The position numbers and the translations under genes are program-made. DNA of 10,336 nt from Rhodobacteraceae bacterium UBA7436 (lineage in GTDB: Bacteria > Pseudomonadota > Alphaproteobacteria > Rhodobacterales > Rhodobacteraceae). This document shows, one piece after another, positions 1 to 5,792 of this stretch (position 1 is the stretch's first letter; every line of letters begins with the position of its first letter). The DNA lies in NCBI GenBank assembly GCA_002478745.1, contig DLQI01000035.1:1-10336 (forward strand), written 5' to 3'. The notes under the pieces are model-generated. The model had not been told where the DNA came from, made no database searches, and was given only the letters and a program-made list of their open reading frames with translations.

Positions 1-579
1 TCAGGTGAAATCCTGATCAACGGCGAAAAAGCCGAGATCAGAAACCCGCGTGATGCACGCAGCTATAACATTGAAACGATCTATCAGACATTGGCTCTGG
101 CCGATAACTTGGACACCGCCAGCAACCTGTTTTTGGGTCGCGAATTGGTGACGCCATTCGGTTTGGTCGATGATGATGCGATGGAAGCAGAAGCACGCGA
201 AATCATGGCGCGGCTTAACCCAAATTTCCAAAAGTTTAACGATCCGGTTTCAGCGCTTTCTGGTGGGCAACGCCAATCCGTTGCCATTGCACGAGCTGTA
301 TATTTTAACGCGCAAATCCTGATCATGGATGAACCAACAGCCGCCCTTGGACCGCATGAAACACAAATGGTTTCTGAACTCATTCAAAAGCTAAAAGCGG
401 AAGGTATTGGGATTTTTCTAATCAGTCACGATATCCACGATGTGATGACGCTGTGTGATCGGGCCTCGGTCATGAAAAATGGTAAGTTGGTTGGGACTGT
501 TGATGTGGACTCTGTCACGGATGATGATCTATTGAGCATGATTATTCTTGGTAAGCACCCACATCAAAAAGACGCATAA
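1..579 (+). CDS. Sugar ABC transporter ATP-binding protein, 3' part (5' end outside window)
   Basis: The reading frame is open from base 1, so the gene starts upstream and 192 C-terminal residues are visible. Seen: a Q-loop-like IYQT near bases 82-93, the ABC signature LSGGQRQ from base 256, Walker B ILIMDEPTAALG from base 316, and the H-loop histidine in LISHD at 427-429. Walker A lies outside the window. Such a protein hydrolyses ATP on the inner face of the membrane to drive an importer. The signature, the EPTAALGPHE D-loop region and the single-domain size resemble FrcA-type ATPases of monosaccharide importers (family knowledge); the sugar cannot be read from this fragment. Its TAA overlaps the ATG of the following sugar kinase (TAATG), which supports a sugar uptake operon. 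The permease and binding protein genes are presumably upstream. The TTG at 91 is an internal codon, not the start. Confidence 0.9.
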   Translation, partial: SGEILINGEKAEIRNPRDARSYNIETIYQTLALADNLDTASNLFLGRELVTPFGLVDDDAMEAEAREIMARLNPNFQKFNDPVSALSGGQRQSVAIARAVYFNAQILIMDEPTAALGPHETQMVSELIQKLKAEGIGIFLISHDIHDVMTLCDRASVMKNGKLVGTVDVDSVTDDDLLSMIILGKHPHQKDA

Positions 580-1493
580 TGACAAACGATCTAACACTTG
601 TCGCCGACGTAGGCGGAACCAACACACGATTTGCTTTGGCCAATAACAATGGCATAATCTCGGACAGTTCTATTAGGTATTCGAATACCGAAGTCGACAG
701 CTTCCTTGAGGCTGCGCAATCCTATGTCGCGACGTTAGATGGTATGAAGCCAACAAACCTTTGTGCCGCGATTGCGGGGCCTGTGTCAGGTGGCAAAGGT
801 AAGTTGACCAATGGCGATTGGATGTTTGATACGGACGTTTTGGCGCAAAGTTTGGGTTTTAAACAGGCGTATCTTTTGAACGATCTGGCAGCCCTTGGCT
901 ATGCGTTGGATGTTTGGCCTGATCACGTTGTGACCCAAATTGGTGGTGGTAAACCTCACGGTGATCAAGCGCTGGTTGCCGGTATCGCAACAGGATTCAA
1001 TGTTAGCTTGTGCCATGAAGGACACGTGATTGAAGCTGAGTTGGGCCACGCTAGCCTTCCAAGCAGCGTGATGGCCGTTTTGCGCGAGGCAGTTGGGGAC
1101 AAGGCCAGCAGTTTTCACAAGGTTGAAGCGCTGTTTTCAGGTGACGGACTCGCGGCATTGCATACCGCACTTGGCTTCAAAGCAACGGATCCCGCACAGA
1201 TTACTGCACTAACCTCTTCAGAGGGCGCACAGACGGTTGCTCTTTTTGCTAAGGCCTTGGGTTTGTTCTGCTGCGAGTTAACCTACCAATATATGCCTTT
1301 GGCTGGCCTGTACTTTAACGGCAGCGTAGCGCGCGCCATCGTCAGCTCAGAATCCACAGCCAAAGTAATTGCCGCGGAAGCTAGTAAAGACGAAACTTTC
1401 TCGGGTCGCTTTGGTCAGGTGCCACTGTTTGTCATTACTGAGGACAATGCTGCATTATATGGCTGCGCGCGTTACGCGCAGTCACGGGTTTAG
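579..1493 (+). CDS. glk: Glucokinase (Glk-family sugar kinase)
   Basis: A 304-residue cytoplasmic kinase expected to phosphorylate glucose to glucose 6-phosphate with ATP. Seen: N-terminal phosphate-binding motif VADVGGTNTRFALA (residues 8-21), LLNDLAAL (99-106) whose Asp102 matches the catalytic Asp of Glk, ExGH (Glu154, His157) matching the sugar-binding Glu/His, FSGDGL (186-191) in place of the usual LSGPGL, and a C-terminal GRFGQVPLFVITEDNAAL block close to E. coli Glk. The length is slightly below the roughly 320 residues usual for the family. Odd: the normally conserved GTGLG element reads ATGFNVS (137-143), and the GG after the late beta strand reads GS (248-249). The ATG overlaps the stop of the ABC ATPase gene, so the two are probably co-transcribed and translationally coupled. 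A related hexose could be the true substrate; the family assignment is firmer than the specificity. Confidence 0.85.
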   Translation: MTNDLTLVADVGGTNTRFALANNNGIISDSSIRYSNTEVDSFLEAAQSYVATLDGMKPTNLCAAIAGPVSGGKGKLTNGDWMFDTDVLAQSLGFKQAYLLNDLAALGYALDVWPDHVVTQIGGGKPHGDQALVAGIATGFNVSLCHEGHVIEAELGHASLPSSVMAVLREAVGDKASSFHKVEALFSGDGLAALHTALGFKATDPAQITALTSSEGAQTVALFAKALGLFCCELTYQYMPLAGLYFNGSVARAIVSSESTAKVIAAEASKDETFSGRFGQVPLFVITEDNAALYGCARYAQSRV

Positions 1494-2896
1494 CTGAATT
1501 TTGCTGCGATTCTTGTGATCGCATCATAAGCCGCATCAAAATCACGCTCTTCACAATCAAACTGCCCAGCCTGAAAGCGGATTACTTTCTGACCGTCTAC
1601 AAAGGTTTGGGTGATGTAAATTTCACCGTCATCGTTGATTGCATCCACCAGTTTTTGGTTCAAACTATCAACGTCACCGGCACCTTTCATGCGGAAGGTC
1701 CATAGGGACAAGATTGGATTTGTTATAATCTCAAAGTCATCGTGCTGACGCAGACGATTGCACAATGCATGGGACCATTTGATGTGATTACGGATTCGGC
1801 TACGCAAGCCTTCCATCCCGTAGTTCCGCATCACAAACCAAAGCTTTAAAGCGCGGAAACGACGGCCCAAGGGAACGGACCATTCAGAGAAATCAGTCAC
1901 GTCTTCGGTGCCATGCGTACGCAAGTATTCAGGGCGAATGGCCAAGGTTTGGCGCAAAGCGTCTGGATCACGCAAGAAGTGGGCGGCGCAATCAAATTGT
2001 GCTCCCAGCCATTTGTGTGGGTTGAAGACGACGCTATCAAAACGTTCCACGCCCTCCCACATTGTGCGGAACTCTGGGCAAATCATCGCCGTGCCGGCCC
2101 AAGCCGCGTCAAGATGGGTGTACAGACCTTCGCGTTCAGAAATGTCCGCGATTTCGTTTAAGTTATCGCAAGCTCCCATGCCGGTTGCACCAGTGGCTGC
2201 AATAATTCCTGCGGGCAAATATCCAGCAGCTCGGTCTGCATCAATAGCTGCTTGCAATGCCGCAGAGTCCATTGCCTTCATCGGTCCAGATGTAGGGATT
2301 TTGACAAGATTGTCCTGACCAATACCTGCAACCCAAATAGCGCGATCAATAGAGGTGTGAACTTGATCGGAACAATAAATTCGTAAAGGAGCAAAGTGGC
2401 TTAACCCTTTGACGTTGCTTTCCCAATTCACAGCGCGTTCGCGCATAACCAACACGGCAGCTAGGGTCGCCGATGAAGCGCTGTCTTGGATCACCCCGCT
2501 GAATGTATCAGGCAGCCCGATGCCTTGACGTAACCACTGCATCATACGGATTTCCATCTCAGTTGCGGCGGGCGAGGTCTGCCAAAGCATGCATTGCGGC
2601 GCAACGATTGAGGTTAGAAACTCTGCCAGGATCGATGCAGGGGCAGCGTTTGATGGAAAGTAGGCAAAAAAGCGTGGGTGCTGCCAATGAGTTATCCCTG
2701 GCATCACGATATTTTCGAAATCGGCCATTATGTCGGCCATTGTTTCCGCATCTTCTGGTGCGGTCTTGGGGAGGGCGTTAAGGGTGTCATTTAGCTTCGC
2801 TTGTGAACGAACGGGACGGTCACGCAGGTTTTGGTGATATTCTTTTCCCCAGTCGGCGGCCTTGGCCCCCCACGCTGCAAATTCATCCCAATTCAT
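1490..2896 (-). CDS. Pyridoxal-dependent decarboxylase, group II (aromatic-L-amino-acid decarboxylase-like)
   Basis: A 468-residue cytoplasmic PLP enzyme of fold type I (PF00282 type). Seen: HPRFFAYFPS (72-81) and TSPAATEME (107-115) typical of aromatic amino-acid decarboxylases, His180 in DQVHTS as the PLP-stacking histidine, HLDAAWAG (261-268) with the Asp that contacts the pyridine nitrogen, the Schiff-base Lys295 in FNPHKWLG (291-298), and LGRRFRALKLWFVMRNYG (343-360), a family hallmark. Length matches the family (about 470-490). Tyr324 in RPEYLRT lies about where the mobile-loop tyrosine needed for decarboxylation occurs, which favours decarboxylase over aldehyde synthase; that alignment was made by eye. 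Substrate (tyrosine, DOPA, tryptophan or another) cannot be read off. GGGAG 8 nt before the ATG supports the start. The TAA interlocks with the glk TAG over TTAG, so the genes converge with no space for a terminator. No neighbour explains its pathway. Confidence 0.9.
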   Translation of the reverse strand: MNWDEFAAWGAKAADWGKEYHQNLRDRPVRSQAKLNDTLNALPKTAPEDAETMADIMADFENIVMPGITHWQHPRFFAYFPSNAAPASILAEFLTSIVAPQCMLWQTSPAATEMEIRMMQWLRQGIGLPDTFSGVIQDSASSATLAAVLVMRERAVNWESNVKGLSHFAPLRIYCSDQVHTSIDRAIWVAGIGQDNLVKIPTSGPMKAMDSAALQAAIDADRAAGYLPAGIIAATGATGMGACDNLNEIADISEREGLYTHLDAAWAGTAMICPEFRTMWEGVERFDSVVFNPHKWLGAQFDCAAHFLRDPDALRQTLAIRPEYLRTHGTEDVTDFSEWSVPLGRRFRALKLWFVMRNYGMEGLRSRIRNHIKWSHALCNRLRQHDDFEIITNPILSLWTFRMKGAGDVDSLNQKLVDAINDDGEIYITQTFVDGQKVIRFQAGQFDCEERDFDAAYDAITRIAAKFS

Positions 2897-3014
2897 TACT
2901 GTGCTCCCTTAATGTGGGGTCAATACTGGCGGCTGAGGCGTGATTTGCAATGGCTAATCTTGACGTGCTGCACAATTGACATAACGTCTCTGTCACAACC
3001 TTGAGGAACGCGCG
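2897..3014. promoter_or_regulatory. Divergent intergenic region between the decarboxylase and DUF1636 genes
   Basis: 118 noncoding bases separate two divergent start codons, so both promoters should lie here or just inside the genes. On the + strand TTGACG (2960-2965) followed after 16 bases by TAACGT is a weak sigma-70-like candidate for the DUF1636 gene. On the minus strand TTGCAA, 17 bases, AGTATT is a poorer candidate for the decarboxylase. Shine-Dalgarno-like GAGGAA (3003-3008) precedes the DUF1636 ATG. No clear operator palindrome or riboswitch was recognised. Promoter positions are inference; only the divergent arrangement is certain. Confidence 0.35.
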
Positions 3015-3377
3015 ATGACCCAAAAACCAACAAACCGTCTATTGGTCTGCGCCACATGCGAACGGGCTGATGGTGTTACCGGGAGACAAGACTGCGCAAC
3101 CTTGAGGGGGGCGCTCAAGCTTGCTGGATTTAGTGATCAGATTGAAGTTGAGGCCACGCCATGCCTTGGCGGGTGCGTCGATGCCGTCAATATCTCGCTT
3201 CAGGGCAAAGGGCGCGGCACTTACGTATTTGATGGGTTGAATATCAAAGCGTCTGAAGCCGAAATCGTTAAGCTGTGCCAGATGTTTCTTGAACTAAAGA
3301 ATGGCTGGATCGAAGATGCCCGCCCATTGGGCGAGCTGCGCAATCGCTTGCGCGCCCGCATCCCAACGATGGATTAG
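3015..3377 (+). CDS. DUF1636 family thioredoxin-fold [2Fe-2S]-type protein
   Basis: A 120-residue soluble protein of the DUF1636 family. Seen: CATC (Cys12, Cys15), Cys27, CLGGC (Cys50, Cys54) and Cys88. The paired cysteines resemble the cluster ligands of thioredoxin-like [2Fe-2S] ferredoxins, so an iron-sulfur or other metal site is likely but not shown. Family members often sit near cobalamin and cobalt genes (general knowledge), which fits this locus; the biochemical role is unknown. GAGGAA six bases before the ATG supports the start. It is transcribed alone on the + strand and converges on the histidine-rich protein gene, the two stops interlocking over TTAG at 3374-3377. It is therefore not under the control of the cobalamin riboswitch that precedes cbtB, at least not by being on the same transcript. 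Confidence 0.8.
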   Translation: MTQKPTNRLLVCATCERADGVTGRQDCATLRGALKLAGFSDQIEVEATPCLGGCVDAVNISLQGKGRGTYVFDGLNIKASEAEIVKLCQMFLELKNGWIEDARPLGELRNRLRARIPTMD

Positions 3378-3859
3378 TTTGTTGTGTTTGTGACCTGAAC
3401 ACCGACCCGCAATGGGACGCCACCAACGCTAAGCTGGCTGTGGTCGTTTGAATTCAGCGCGACTTCGATCAGCACTTCACCTTCAGGCAAGTGATCTATG
3501 TGGAACCAATCCGCATAGAGGCGCGCAATCTTATCGCCGTTCACATAGAGATGCGCATGGCCCTCGCCTGTTAAATCAACCGTGCTGGCGTTTTGAGGGG
3601 CGAAGGTAAAGTTGGTTTTCTCAATCTTGAGGTTCCAGCCCGACGCCGGATCTTTGAATACCTGTGCGGCAAGTGTTGGGGCAGTATCACTTGCAGGTAG
3701 GTCGATTGATGTGATTGTTGAATGATCGTGGCCACCGCCACCGTGTCCAGTTGCGTGATCGTGGCCGTCAAACGTGACACCATTACCAGCCGCAATTGTG
3801 AACCCGATGCCGCCACCAAAGAGCAAACCGATCAGGAGCATTGAAAGTCTACGATCCAT
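3374..3859 (-). CDS. Membrane-anchored histidine-rich protein, probable metal binder of the cobalt operon
   Basis: A 161-residue protein of no family I can name with confidence. Seen: a short basic N-terminus and one hydrophobic stretch (about 5-24) that would act as signal peptide or membrane anchor. A histidine/glycine linker follows (His33, 35, 39, 44, 46), then a hydrophilic domain (about 65-155) with GHAHLY (100-105), WFHIDH (118-123) and NDH (138-140), so at least ten histidines lie outside the membrane segment. There is no lipobox cysteine. This layout suggests an envelope protein that binds a divalent metal. It is the third gene of the riboswitch-led operon, 36 nt after cbtA, so cobalt (or nickel) is the natural guess for the ligand; this is inference. 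AGGA eight bases before the ATG supports the start. Alternatives are a copper or zinc chaperone. Confidence 0.7.
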   Translation of the reverse strand: MDRRLSMLLIGLLFGGGIGFTIAAGNGVTFDGHDHATGHGGGGHDHSTITSIDLPASDTAPTLAAQVFKDPASGWNLKIEKTNFTFAPQNASTVDLTGEGHAHLYVNGDKIARLYADWFHIDHLPEGEVLIEVALNSNDHSQLSVGGVPLRVGVQVTNTTN

Positions 3860-3895
3860 GTCGTTTTTCCTGTTTGAGAAAGTGGGAAGCAGTGG

Positions 3896-4576
3896 TTAAG
3901 CCGCTTCGCCTTCTTTGGTCCAAAAGTATGCGCAAAATGCACCGAGGATGATCCAAGCGGCCAATCCAACACTCAGTGCACGAGAAGCAAATAACGCACC
4001 GATTTCTGTTGGAACGGGGCCTGTGAACTCAGCTGGTTGTGGTGCACCAATGATGTGGGGCAGCAGCAGAAGCACAATCGCAGCGCCAACGCCAACCATT
4101 GTGAAGTGGAAGGCGATCAACCACATCGCGATTGCAGCTGTCGCAACAGTCGCAAACCACCAGTACTGGCGCAGCAGCACATCGGCTGCCGCGACACCCG
4201 GTACTTCAGGGGGCAACGAAAAGGCTGGTGCAAGGTGCGCTGCAATGAAGCCCATAAGACCCCAGATCATGCCGTTGCGCAGGGTGATGTCGGCGCCACG
4301 TTCTTCTGCAACGCCCATGAGCGCCACAAGGATCATCGCATAACCGCAGTAGGTCAGCATGGTGAACAGAACAGACAGGAGATCACGCATGGGATCAAAC
4401 CCACTCACGTCTTGAATTGCCGCAATAGGAGCGGCACCAAAATGCACCAAGGTGCCAGTTTCATAAAGTTCAGCGTGCAATAACACAGGTTGCACGAACG
4501 CATACTGCAACAGGGCGATCAACAACCCAGCCGTAGCGCCAGCGAACAACGCGCTGGTTACAATGCGTGCAAACAT
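3896..4576 (-). CDS. cbtA: CbtA family cobalt transporter subunit
   Basis: A 226-residue integral inner-membrane protein of the CbtA family, predicted to take up cobalt with CbtB for cobalamin synthesis. Seen: about six hydrophobic segments (roughly 5-28, 65-89, 103-118, 140-157, 159-176, 198-219) and the family-typical block LAPAFSLPPEVPG (115-127) followed by a hydrophilic turn and YWWFAT. The frame stays open 29 codons further upstream, but that extension overlaps cbtB and is hydrophilic. The start at 4576 (MFARIVTSALFAG) gives the normal family N-terminus and lies 1 nt after the cbtB stop (TAAAATG), implying translational coupling. With the riboswitch controlling cbtB initiation, cbtA expression should follow cbtB. 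The transport role of the family was inferred mostly from genomic context with B12 riboswitches; direct transport evidence is limited as far as I know. Confidence 0.9.
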   Translation of the reverse strand: MFARIVTSALFAGATAGLLIALLQYAFVQPVLLHAELYETGTLVHFGAAPIAAIQDVSGFDPMRDLLSVLFTMLTYCGYAMILVALMGVAEERGADITLRNGMIWGLMGFIAAHLAPAFSLPPEVPGVAAADVLLRQYWWFATVATAAIAMWLIAFHFTMVGVGAAIVLLLLPHIIGAPQPAEFTGPVPTEIGALFASRALSVGLAAWIILGAFCAYFWTKEGEAA

Positions 4577-4577
4577 T

Positions 4578-4766
4578 TTAGTGGCAGGGGAAGCCAGTTG
4601 CGTGACGCACGTCGTGTGCTGCATCGTGCAATGCTGCTGCTTGAACGTGGCCAGTGACGGCAATAATGCCTACGCCAAGGATCAATGCGAAAAATGCAGA
4701 CGCCAAACCTGTGCGGCTGGCTGATGTGTGATCTTCTACGGTCATAGTTGCTGCAGTCGTCTTCAT
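4578..4766 (-). CDS. cbtB: CbtB family cobalt transporter subunit
   Basis: A 62-residue protein with one transmembrane segment (about 20-38) and the diagnostic CbtB C-terminus, HDAAHDVRHATGFPCH (47-62). Histidines 40, 47, 51, 55 and 62 plus Cys61 form a likely cobalt-binding tail, probably on the periplasmic side. It is thought to pair with CbtA in cobalt uptake. The start at 4766 (MKTTAATMT) is chosen over an upstream in-frame codon at 4802 because a strong AAGGAG Shine-Dalgarno sequence (4774-4779) lies 7 nt before it and because the longer version would run into the riboswitch leader. The length is normal for this very small family. It is the first gene downstream of the cobalamin aptamer and so the direct target of regulation. 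Confidence 0.9.
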   Translation of the reverse strand: MKTTAATMTVEDHTSASRTGLASAFFALILGVGIIAVTGHVQAAALHDAAHDVRHATGFPCH

Positions 4767-4770
4767 TGGT

Positions 4771-4796
4771 CTTCTCCTTACTGTCACACCCGACAG
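4771..4796 (-). promoter_or_regulatory. Riboswitch expression platform: hairpin next to the cbtB ribosome binding site
   Basis: On the transcript a 5-bp hairpin, CUGUC-GGGUGU-GACAG (4796 to 4781), stands directly before UAAGGAGAAG (4780-4771), the cbtB Shine-Dalgarno sequence. The loop GGGUG is perfectly complementary to CACCC in the aptamer (4876-4872), at the 5' side of the P5/L5 region. In many cobalamin riboswitches a downstream hairpin (L13) forms a kissing contact with L5 when ligand is bound and hides the ribosome binding site. Here no U-tract follows the hairpin, which argues for translational rather than terminator control. The complementary CACCC partly overlaps bases that could form P5, so the exact contact is uncertain. 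Confidence 0.55.
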
Positions 4797-4811
4797 ATTC
4801 AATTACGTTTC

Positions 4812-4995
4812 AGCCCGGCAGGTCTCCTGGCTTGCGTCTCATCACGTGGCCTCGACCTTCCCCACCAAATAGGGTGAGTGGCAAATTCGAAACCCGCTCT
4901 TCGCATACAGTCGCGGGGGCGGCCTGGGATTTGGTTGACTTAAACCTAACCCAATTCCCTCTTCGTTCATCGACAAAACCGACGAACACCAAGCC
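4812..4995 (-). promoter_or_regulatory. Cobalamin (adenosylcobalamin-type) riboswitch aptamer
   Basis: Read on the minus strand, the leader of cbtB holds the ordered elements of the RF00174 aptamer. P1 can form between GGCUUGG (4995-4989) and CCGGGCU (4818-4812). A P2-type 8-bp stem forms between GUUCGUCG (4987-4980) and CGAUGAAC (4972-4965). GGGAA follows (4959-4955), then the core GCCGCCCCCGCGACUGUAUG (4923-4904), GCCACU (4882-4877), GGGAAGG (about 4862-4856) and the B12 box AAGCCAGGAGACCUGCC (4833-4817). Binding of a cobalamin should lower expression of cbtB-cbtA and the histidine-rich protein, a feedback loop from product to cobalt supply. The element lies 56 nt after the cobF stop, so transcripts may arise from an unseen local promoter or by readthrough from the cob operon. 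The aptamer itself is secure; its exact ends are approximate. Confidence 0.93.
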
Positions 4996-5051
4996 CTTTA
5001 CGTCTACAACCCCATCCGTGAGTCGCACAAGGGACAACTTAATGCCGAAGG

Positions 5052-5792
5052 CTATTCTGGCCGTTTACGACGTAATAAGTACGCATCCATGATCCATCCA
5101 TGGGCGGCGCGAGCTTTTGCACGGGCCGAAATGATCTCGTCTTTTACAAGATCAAGCGGGCCGGAGCGGATGATTTGATTCTCCATCCCCAGATATGCGC
5201 CCCACCAGATGTCAAAATCTGCACCATTCAGTGTTTGAAATGCACAGTTGCCATCGAGCATAAAAATGGCGCTGTCAGCACCTTTAGGCCAACCGTTATC
5301 GCGCAACTGTCGCCCCGTGGTCACAACAAAGGGTGCCCCTATTTCATTCACAGAGATTGCGTGGGCTGCAGTCAAAACTTGAAGCGTTGTGATACCCGCA
5401 ACGACGCGTACTTTTGGATAGGGTTTGAGACGCGAGGCAATACGCAGCGAACTGTCATAAAGCGATGGGTCGCCCCAGATCAACAACGCCGCGCGTTCAG
5501 TATTACCTGCGGCCTTGATCCACGCATCAGCGATTGCATCGTGCCACAGATCAACGTTTTCTAAATAGTCACCATCAGATTTACGTACGGGCAGATCAAA
5601 CTCGATAATTTGTGGGCCATCGCCCACCACAACCTTCTCAACAATCTGACGGCGCAGATCAGCAAGGTCGGATTTTCCACCGCCCTTGCGGGGGATCAGA
5701 ATCGTTGTCGCTTCTTGGATTGCGCGTGCGCCCTCAAATGTAAGGTGGTCAGGATTGCCGGTCCCGATGCCGATGAGCGTTAGGCTATCCAT
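5052..5792 (-). CDS. cobF: Precorrin-6A synthase (deacetylating), CobF
   Basis: A 246-residue cytoplasmic SAM-dependent methyltransferase of the aerobic cobalamin route. It converts precorrin-5 to precorrin-6A by methylation at C-1 with loss of acetate. Seen: tetrapyrrole methylase N-terminal motif LIGIGTGNPDHLT (6-18), the CobF-characteristic IPRKGGGKSDLADLRR (33-48), WGDPSLYDS (106-114) and VAGITTLQVL (131-140), with TTGR at 158-161. The length is close to known CobF (about 250-260). Presence of CobF points to the oxygen-dependent pathway. The ATG overlaps the end of cobA by 8 nt (ATGGATAG), so it is probably translated by coupling as the last of the six cob genes. The next element downstream is the cobalamin riboswitch. 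Confidence 0.95.
   Translation of the reverse strand: MDSLTLIGIGTGNPDHLTFEGARAIQEATTILIPRKGGGKSDLADLRRQIVEKVVVGDGPQIIEFDLPVRKSDGDYLENVDLWHDAIADAWIKAAGNTERAALLIWGDPSLYDSSLRIASRLKPYPKVRVVAGITTLQVLTAAHAISVNEIGAPFVVTTGRQLRDNGWPKGADSAIFMLDGNCAFQTLNGADFDIWWGAYLGMENQIIRSGPLDLVKDEIISARAKARAAHGWIMDAYLLRRKRPE

Noticed and set aside
3915..4483. Two long + strand open frames opposite cbtA
   Set aside because: Antisense shadows of a membrane protein gene; composition rich in Ala/Arg/Ser or His/Arg without recognisable motifs.
4577..4663. 29-codon N-terminal extension of cbtA
   Set aside because: It overlaps cbtB, is hydrophilic, and precedes the family-typical MFARIVTSALFAG start that lies 1 nt after the cbtB stop.
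4996..5051. Possible terminator or promoter between cobF and the riboswitch
   Set aside because: Only a tiny GCC-TTC-GGC hairpin without a T-tract and weak TTGTGC/TGTAGA boxes are present; not enough to call either.
4748..5092. 114-codon + strand open frame across the riboswitch leader
   Set aside because: It reads the antisense of the conserved aptamer, has no family-like sequence, and overlaps cbtB and cobF ends; open by chance.
5100..5564. 154-codon + strand open frame opposite cobF
   Set aside because: It lies wholly inside the clearly recognisable cobF on the other strand and shows no domain or ribosome binding site of note.
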